From Tubulanus polymorphus (taxonomy: Eukaryota; Nemertea; Palaeonemertea; Tubulaniformes; Tubulanidae): a stretch of DNA of 64,000 bases. Positions 58,981 through 64,000 of the stretch are shown here, piece after piece. The notes beneath the pieces were generated by a model. It worked only from the letters and a program-made list of their open reading frames with translations. It was not told where the DNA came from and did not search any database. How positions within the stretch are numbered: the stretch's first letter is position 1; every line of letters begins with the position of its first letter. The DNA lies in assembly GCF_964204645.1 (NCBI RefSeq), contig NC_134034.1:4186072-4250071 (forward strand), given 5' to 3'. Both the position numbers and the translations under genes were made by a program.

Positions 58981-59155
58981 GTGTGAGCGATTACTGGATG
59001 TTAAAAAAAGGCCAATTACAGTTTTCTATGTGTCGGGTTTATGTGAAAATTTCCATGTTACTTTCGAAATTAATCACAAAACTTCGTTGGAAATCCAACG
59101 AACCCGGTCGAAAATGATTCTATAAAAGACCATAACTCCAATCAACTCGTTCGCG

Positions 59156-59512
59156 ATGGGGTGCCGGCACCGCAATTGTGGCAATCGAGGATTCCACGTA
59201 TGGCAGGCGAGGATCCACCAGGTTCGCTATTGTAGATAGCTGGTCGTCCGTGTTCGATTTCTTCTACATTTCAATCAAAACTTTTGAATGAGATTTTTCT
59301 AAGGTATACCGATAATTAATGAAGAATATTCCGATTTCGGAGTAGACAAAAATGATTTTATTGTATACCGGTGGGTGCCGTGATAATGTATGGATTCGGG
59401 AAAAGAAATTCTGTTCCAATTTTAATCGAAAATGATTTGACAACGAACGACCTACTGCTCGTCACGCCATTTGGTGGGATAGCTAATTTCGCGGGTCCCC
59501 ATTCTCGGTCTA
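59156..59512 (+). mobile_element. MITE-A copy with both ends
   Basis: ATGGGGTGCCGGCACCGC opens the copy; module 1 (GTGGCAATCGAGGATTCCAC) is at 59,179, then GGATCCACCAGGTTCGCT. Module 2 (CGTCACGCCATTTGGTGGGA) is near 59,460 and GGGTCCCCATT closes it at about 59,503. Together with the 33.0-kb copy it defines the family length of about 350 bp. Confidence 0.85.
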
Positions 59513-59953
59513 AACTTTTCGAGAGGTTTTTCCATTCGATTTATAAATGCAAAGATTTAGCCGAGAATGCGGATTAAAAGGGCTATAAGTAACATCGACG
59601 ATGATTCTACAGGCAATGGAAATTATACGCGTGACTGAGAAAACATGAAAACCCGAGGAGTAATTGAAAATGAAATATTAAACATGTCACCATCGGCTGC
59701 AGTTTATCTACTTTATATCCCTCGGTTATTTGCAACTATAGCAGAATAATCAATGACAAAGTAATCTAATGAAAACAAGCCGCATGAGAGAACGAGAGAG
59801 AAGGACTGAGAGGACCAACACGCACTTCCACGATGTACATTATATGTAGCGTCGTTTGAGGCTCAAAAACTTTAATTCTTTAACCGCTACCCACCGAAAC
59901 AAATCTCGAGTGTTGGATGGCTGTCGAACTTTATAGTTTAACACAACATGTCT

Positions 59954-60189
59954 CCCTGGGCGTCACCAAAGGAGGGAGGGGGTCGCTCGTCCACACTAGT
60001 CCATCGACCCTTTTTCAAAATGCTGCAATCTTTTTATGTTCCAAATACTATTTGCTCCAGAAAAAGGCCCATTTCAAGCTTCAAAATTAAAAAGATCAAG
60101 ACTATTTATGAACCTTCAAGCAAATTTAATGATACAGAAATTCCCGCGTATACCAATTCTGCTTTCAGAAATCCTAGTGACGCCCCTGG
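59954..60189. mobile_element. 236-bp MITE with hAT-like ends
   Basis: CCCTGGGCGTCACCAAAGG at 59,954 is an imperfect inverse of CCTAGTGACGCCCCTGG ending at 60,189. The CAGGGGCGTC-type end is seen on many hAT elements. The 109-codon + frame over it is spurious. No 8-bp duplication was found. Confidence 0.6.
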
Positions 60190-60979
60190 TATTGCCTTGG
60201 TTTTAGAACCGAAAATGAGCTTAGCTTGGTCATTTGGTATACGGTTTGGCTATATAACCTATATGGGCTTATACTGACGTTGAGTTTGTGGCTTGACAGT
60301 GCATTTGGCCCTGGAACCGCCTCCAAAAGCTTACGAGTTAACGAGCTAATGGATTTGGTTGTAGGCCTAGCATTATAAAAAAAACGGGATCGAATTTAGT
60401 ACCAAATCTTAGTCATTGCTGAACATTTGGCCTAAGAATGGTGAAATTTCCATTCACTAGACCAGGTTGAGTCTTAATCCAGGGTGGAAAATATGTAGCT
60501 ACGACTAACACCCGATTACCAAAAAGCCACACGTACCGGCGTGTTATCATAACCGAGCTCAATTATTCTGACAACCATCTATAAACCACAAATTCATCCT
60601 CGAGTCAGGAGTTAGGATCCGGTAAAGTCTGTCTGAGTTGGACCGGCTTAAATCAGTCAATCAGTCAAGACTCGATAAGCAATGCCTTGGATAAACTAAG
60701 ATTCTTAGGAAATCAAACTTGTGAACAGACCGACTTTAAAAATTGCATTCAAACGATAATCTAAGGAAGCCGAAGTGTTTATAAGTCAATATTCGGTCAA
60801 AGTTCGCAGCGATTGTGAATGTTCCTAAAACAGAGCGTGCATCAGTTTTTGAACAAGAAAGTTATACACTATTGTCAGTTCAATCATCGGGTTCTCAATT
60901 ATTGAAAGTGTTTTCCTCACACAGCGAACTCATTAATTCGATTGACCGTCTGATGGAAATATATTGAGATTATGGTCAC
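60190..60979. other. Unassigned sequence
   Basis: Nothing recognisable; AATCAGTCAATCAGTCAAG at about 60,653 is a tiny tandem repeat. Confidence 0.4.
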
Positions 60980-60983
60980 TTAA

Positions 60984-61502
60984 CCCTGGGATGCCCATAC
61001 TTCTGGCAGTAGGGCATACCCCATATTTATTTTTTTCAGTTCATTTGAGTCCCTTATGACAAATCAATATCAGTTTTAATAAGATAAATATTTCTACGTT
61101 TTTTGGGAGGGTCACATATGACCCCAAGCAGCTTCATTATTAGTTAGGAGTACCTAAATATTTTTAAAGAAACTTCATAATATGAAAAGGTGCACCCTTT
61201 AATGCCCTCTCCAGTGTTCCATTATGACCCAAAATTGTTGATTGAACACGTACAAACTACGTTCTGGTCATGGGTTATATTATGGCCCCATTGGGTTAAA
61301 GCGGTAAATTTAATTTCATGGAGCGCCACCTGGTGAGTTTTCTTCTAGCCGACAAGGCTCATATATGTAAAATTGGACTTTTTAGGTAGCACAGGTGCTC
61401 TTAAACACAGCTCAGTACTCCGAGAACCCACCATGAGCAGTTCTTAAATTTATGACCGGCTAAATAGGTGGGGGTCATATATGACCCGCAGGGCGTCCCA
61501 GG
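60984..61502. mobile_element. 519-bp piggyBac-like non-autonomous element, TTAA flanks
   Basis: TTAA at 60,980-60,983 and 61,503-61,506 flank the ends CCCTGGGATGCCC and GGGCGTCCCAGG, which are inverted with one mismatch after a single extra C. TTAA duplication is diagnostic of the piggyBac superfamily. The subterminal GGTCACATATGACCC (about 61,111) and GGTCATATATGACCC (about 61,473) are near-palindromes that could bind transposase. No transposase gene. Confidence 0.8.
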
Positions 61503-61506
61503 TTAA

Positions 61507-62600
61507 TAAACAACCGTTGGTGCGATTCCGTGTTGTGTTCTGTTAAGCAGTATCTGATATTTACAACGCAGAGAAAGGTTTGAAAACATGTTAAGCAGAA
61601 TAAAAACAAATGCTCATCGGTAAGATGGAGCGTCTTGTTTTGTTGATTGCTTGTAAAATGGCAATTTACTTGATGATTGCTTGTTATAAATGGCAATTTG
61701 TTGTTGTCTGGGCATACTTTTTTATCCTCAGAAATAGGCACATTTTAATCAATGGCCGACCCCATCTGACCTTGTTTACTTTTTTACCGATTTATGTTCA
61801 CGTAGGACTGATGTCTCGACCAATCAAACCTAAAACTGGCATTTTGTAAGATCTCAAATGAATAGATTGATTAATATGATTAAAACGTACGCGAAATTAG
61901 TCAGGTCAGGTCTAAAAGTGTTTATGAACTGTTCTTAAGTTGTAATAATGATTATATAGAACTATATAGAACCGTAATCAGCTTAGCGGTTATTGAGATT
62001 ATTTATAGTTGTGGTCGTTTTGAACCAATATCATTTCAGACGAGAAACGTTCCTAGACGTGGCCGCACACCACATAGTAGTGTTAACCGTGGATAATTAG
62101 ATTAATCTAGATACCGTAGCTTTTCCTAACACTTCAAAATTCCATACGCTCTCCTCGACGATCGGACTCGTTCAACTCAACTTATCATTCAGAGGAGAAG
62201 GATTTCAGATTTCAAATTACTGGTTCTTAAAAAATTCTCTGGTTCGAGTTTAAAAGCTCATGGTGAATGGCACGGGTTAAATAGGTTTCCCGAACTGCAA
62301 TTACGACGATCCCCCGAACAACCACGCGTCTTTTATGGCGTTGAATTTGCATGAAAACTACCATCGAAACTACCTTTAACAAGCGATTAACGAGAATTAT
62401 AGAATTCCGATGCCTTACCGCGTATCAGGTGGCCTTTTTAAACCTTAGAAACTGATCGCTATACGTGCGTTGCGTTTAAAGTTCAAAGACGGCATCAAAT
62501 ATGAGCGGGGAAAGTAAAAAACGAGCTATCCCACTGCCTTTGAACAGTGGGCCTTTCTTTGATCAGAATTAGATGAAACTAGATGAATAGCAATAGGTAA
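61507..62600. other. Unassigned sequence
   Basis: Short frames without domains. AATGGCAATTTACTTGATGATTGCTTGT repeats loosely at 61,650-61,695. No other feature. Confidence 0.4.
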
Positions 62601-62607
62601 AGTTATT

Positions 62608-62672
62608 TATTTGATTTACGAGCTTTTGCTGCTCAACATATATGGTAGTTAGTTTATCAGGTGAATGTTGCT
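62608..62672 (-). mobile_element. Penelope-type terminal core, second subfamily, worn
   Basis: On the minus strand: CATTCACCTGATAAACTAAC ... GAGCAGCAAAAGCTCGTAAATC, then AAATAAATAACT. Compare the 44.9-kb copy. The conserved GCGAAAGC has become GCAAAAGC. Confidence 0.5.
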
Positions 62673-62848
62673 AATTAAGAGTGAAAGCTTGTGCACGTTA
62701 TAGGTGCTGAACACTGGGCATTACAATCAACTGCGAATAGAATTGCTATTTTGAGCGGAGACTGTCTCTGGCGATCGAGTTTTAACATTTCAATCGTGAG
62801 ACAGACAACGAGCCAATTTAAAGCGATGACGCAAGATGAAACCTTCGA

Positions 62849-62916
62849 AATGAAATATTAAACCATCACAAGCAACTGTACAAATGAAATATTAAACCAT
62901 CACAAGCAACTGTACA
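62849..62916. repeat. 34-bp tandem duplication
   Basis: GAAATATTAAACCATCACAAGCAACTGTACAA occurs twice in direct succession. Confidence 0.92.
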
Positions 62917-63101
62917 ACACAGAAAACGATAATATACGGTATACGGTTCCATTCTAGCACGCTTGGTGAGTACTGAATTGCTATTTCCACGTTTCTTCGT
63001 GAGGTAAAACCACTCTCTCGCCTTGAACCAGTGAGAAGAAACAGCCACCCGCGGTACCAGGCAGGCGGTTATTGTTTAGTTATGGTGGATGGTAAGTTTT
63101 T

Positions 63102-63456
63102 CCATAGAACTATAAGCGAAAGGGAAGGCCAACTCCATGACGTCACTATACATTTGCTTTTGCTATCTTCGAAATGGATCAGCGCCCTCACTGGTGGCGT
63201 TAAACAATAGGTTGTCAGAAATATTTTTGATTATATCAATCACTGCGAGCATTGGACATAACCGTTTTTCAAGATTTGGTATTAAGAATTAAACAAATCA
63301 ATGAAAAACGCTAAATGAGAATAAAGCCCGGCAACCAGTCTACAAAATCTTTTGTTTATCGCCACCGGTGAGGGCGCTGAACAAACCACAAGATTACTAG
63401 CGGTGCCTAGCGGATTTTTGAGGAGTCGGCCTTTCCGTTCGCTTATAGTTCTATGG
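63102..63456. mobile_element. 355-bp element with long imperfect TIR
   Basis: CCATAGAACTATAAGCGAA at 63,102 is exactly inverted as TTCGCTTATAGTTCTATGG ending at 63,456. The match continues through GGAAGGCCAACTCC/GGAGTCGGCCTTTCC and CAGCGCCCTCACTGGTGGCG/CGCCACCGGTGAGGGCGCTG, so the arms reach about 110 bp with an unpaired bulge. Non-coding. Confidence 0.8.
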
Positions 63457-63477
63457 TTGGTTCCACAGTTGACTCGA

Positions 63478-63812
63478 CCAATGCCAACGCTACTGTGGCA
63501 ATCGAATATTCCACTTTGGAGAGGCGAAGACCCGACAGGTTCGCTAGTAGTAATTCGGCCTCCCGCGGTCGATTTCTTCTAATTTTGAATGGACTTTTCT
63601 TTTGAATAATTCCATCATTAATTAGGGGCCTACCAATAACTGAGTAAAGAAATGAATATAAAGTCTATTTTGATGATTCTCGTGATAATGTATCGTTTCG
63701 GAAGCCTGAAAATACGGTTCAAACATGATTGAAAATGAAGTAATTCTGATAACGTAACACTGAGTGTTCGTCACGCCATCTGGCGGGATAACTGGTATAT
63801 TTCAGCTCTCCA
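63478..63812 (+). mobile_element. MITE-A copy
   Basis: CCAATGCCAACGCTACTG starts the copy and GTGGCAATCGAATATTCCAC follows. CAGGTTCGCTAGTAG is next, and module 2 (CGTCACGCCATCTGGCGGGA) is near 63,768. TCAGCTCTCCATATCC marks a worn right end. It begins about 20 bases after the preceding TIR element ends. Confidence 0.75.
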
Positions 63813-64000
63813 TATCCTAAGTTTAGTACGGGACTCGAAGCGAGACGTTTTGGTCGCTTTCGAATCAGTGAATCTATCGATGAAGTGTAATCTCCATTTC
63901 TAAAAAGTGATCGCAATTTTTGTGGCGATGACGCGCTAAGTAGATTCTATTTTCAAAAGGCCGGTACCGGAATGGCGAGATTAGAAAAAAGTGTATCAGC

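Overview
The window looks like repeat-rich nuclear DNA of an animal, most likely an aquatic invertebrate. It is AT-rich and has no operons or dense genes. Its open frames are short and mostly lie in repeats. Its mobile elements are of animal type: a Penelope-like element, an LTR element with a chromodomain and an envelope-like gene, LINE 3' ends, tRNA-derived SINEs, and hAT-, piggyBac- and other MITE-like elements. I cannot name the species; a lophotrochozoan is a guess from the element mix.

Layout. 1-1.1 kb: an element with long terminal inverted repeats (TIRs), then a 52-bp satellite of about 14 units. 1.1-11.5 kb: mostly unassigned DNA with scattered MITEs, one LINE tail and one Penelope-type terminal unit. 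11.5-15.3 kb: a cluster of perfect palindromes, then a 5'-truncated LTR retroelement with chromodomain tail, broken envelope-like gene, (TA)n expansion, polypurine tract and 3' LTR. 15.3-18.9 kb: a large-TIR MITE and tandem repeats. 18.95-20.35 kb: a 5'-truncated Penelope-like element (reverse transcriptase plus GIY-YIG nuclease, two frameshifts). 21-37 kb: many MITE copies, SINE pieces, several Penelope-type terminal units, and a LINE fragment at 36.5 kb. 37.8-46 kb: the best candidate for a host gene, on the + strand. Its first exon, with a signal-peptide-like start and a good splice donor, is at 39,517-39,729; two possible further exons are near 44.2 and 45.8 kb. A 1.23-kb purine-only array lies in the inferred first intron. 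46-64 kb: nested MITEs, SINEs, a TTAA-flanked piggyBac-like element, an inverted pair of tRNA-like repeats, a CpG-rich patch and more copies of the commonest MITE.

Two themes tie the window together. One MITE family (here MITE-A; TIR near AATGGGGNACC) occurs about a dozen times, sometimes interrupted by other elements. A short structured unit, CTGANGA-N-stem-GAAA-C/G, occurs about ten times. Its stem sequence differs between copies but stays self-complementary, and it resembles the hammerhead ribozyme core known from Penelope-like elements. One copy is a 149-bp unit with 13-bp target-site duplications, so short units of this kind appear able to move on their own. No complete protein-coding gene, rRNA, functional tRNA or CRISPR array could be supported.
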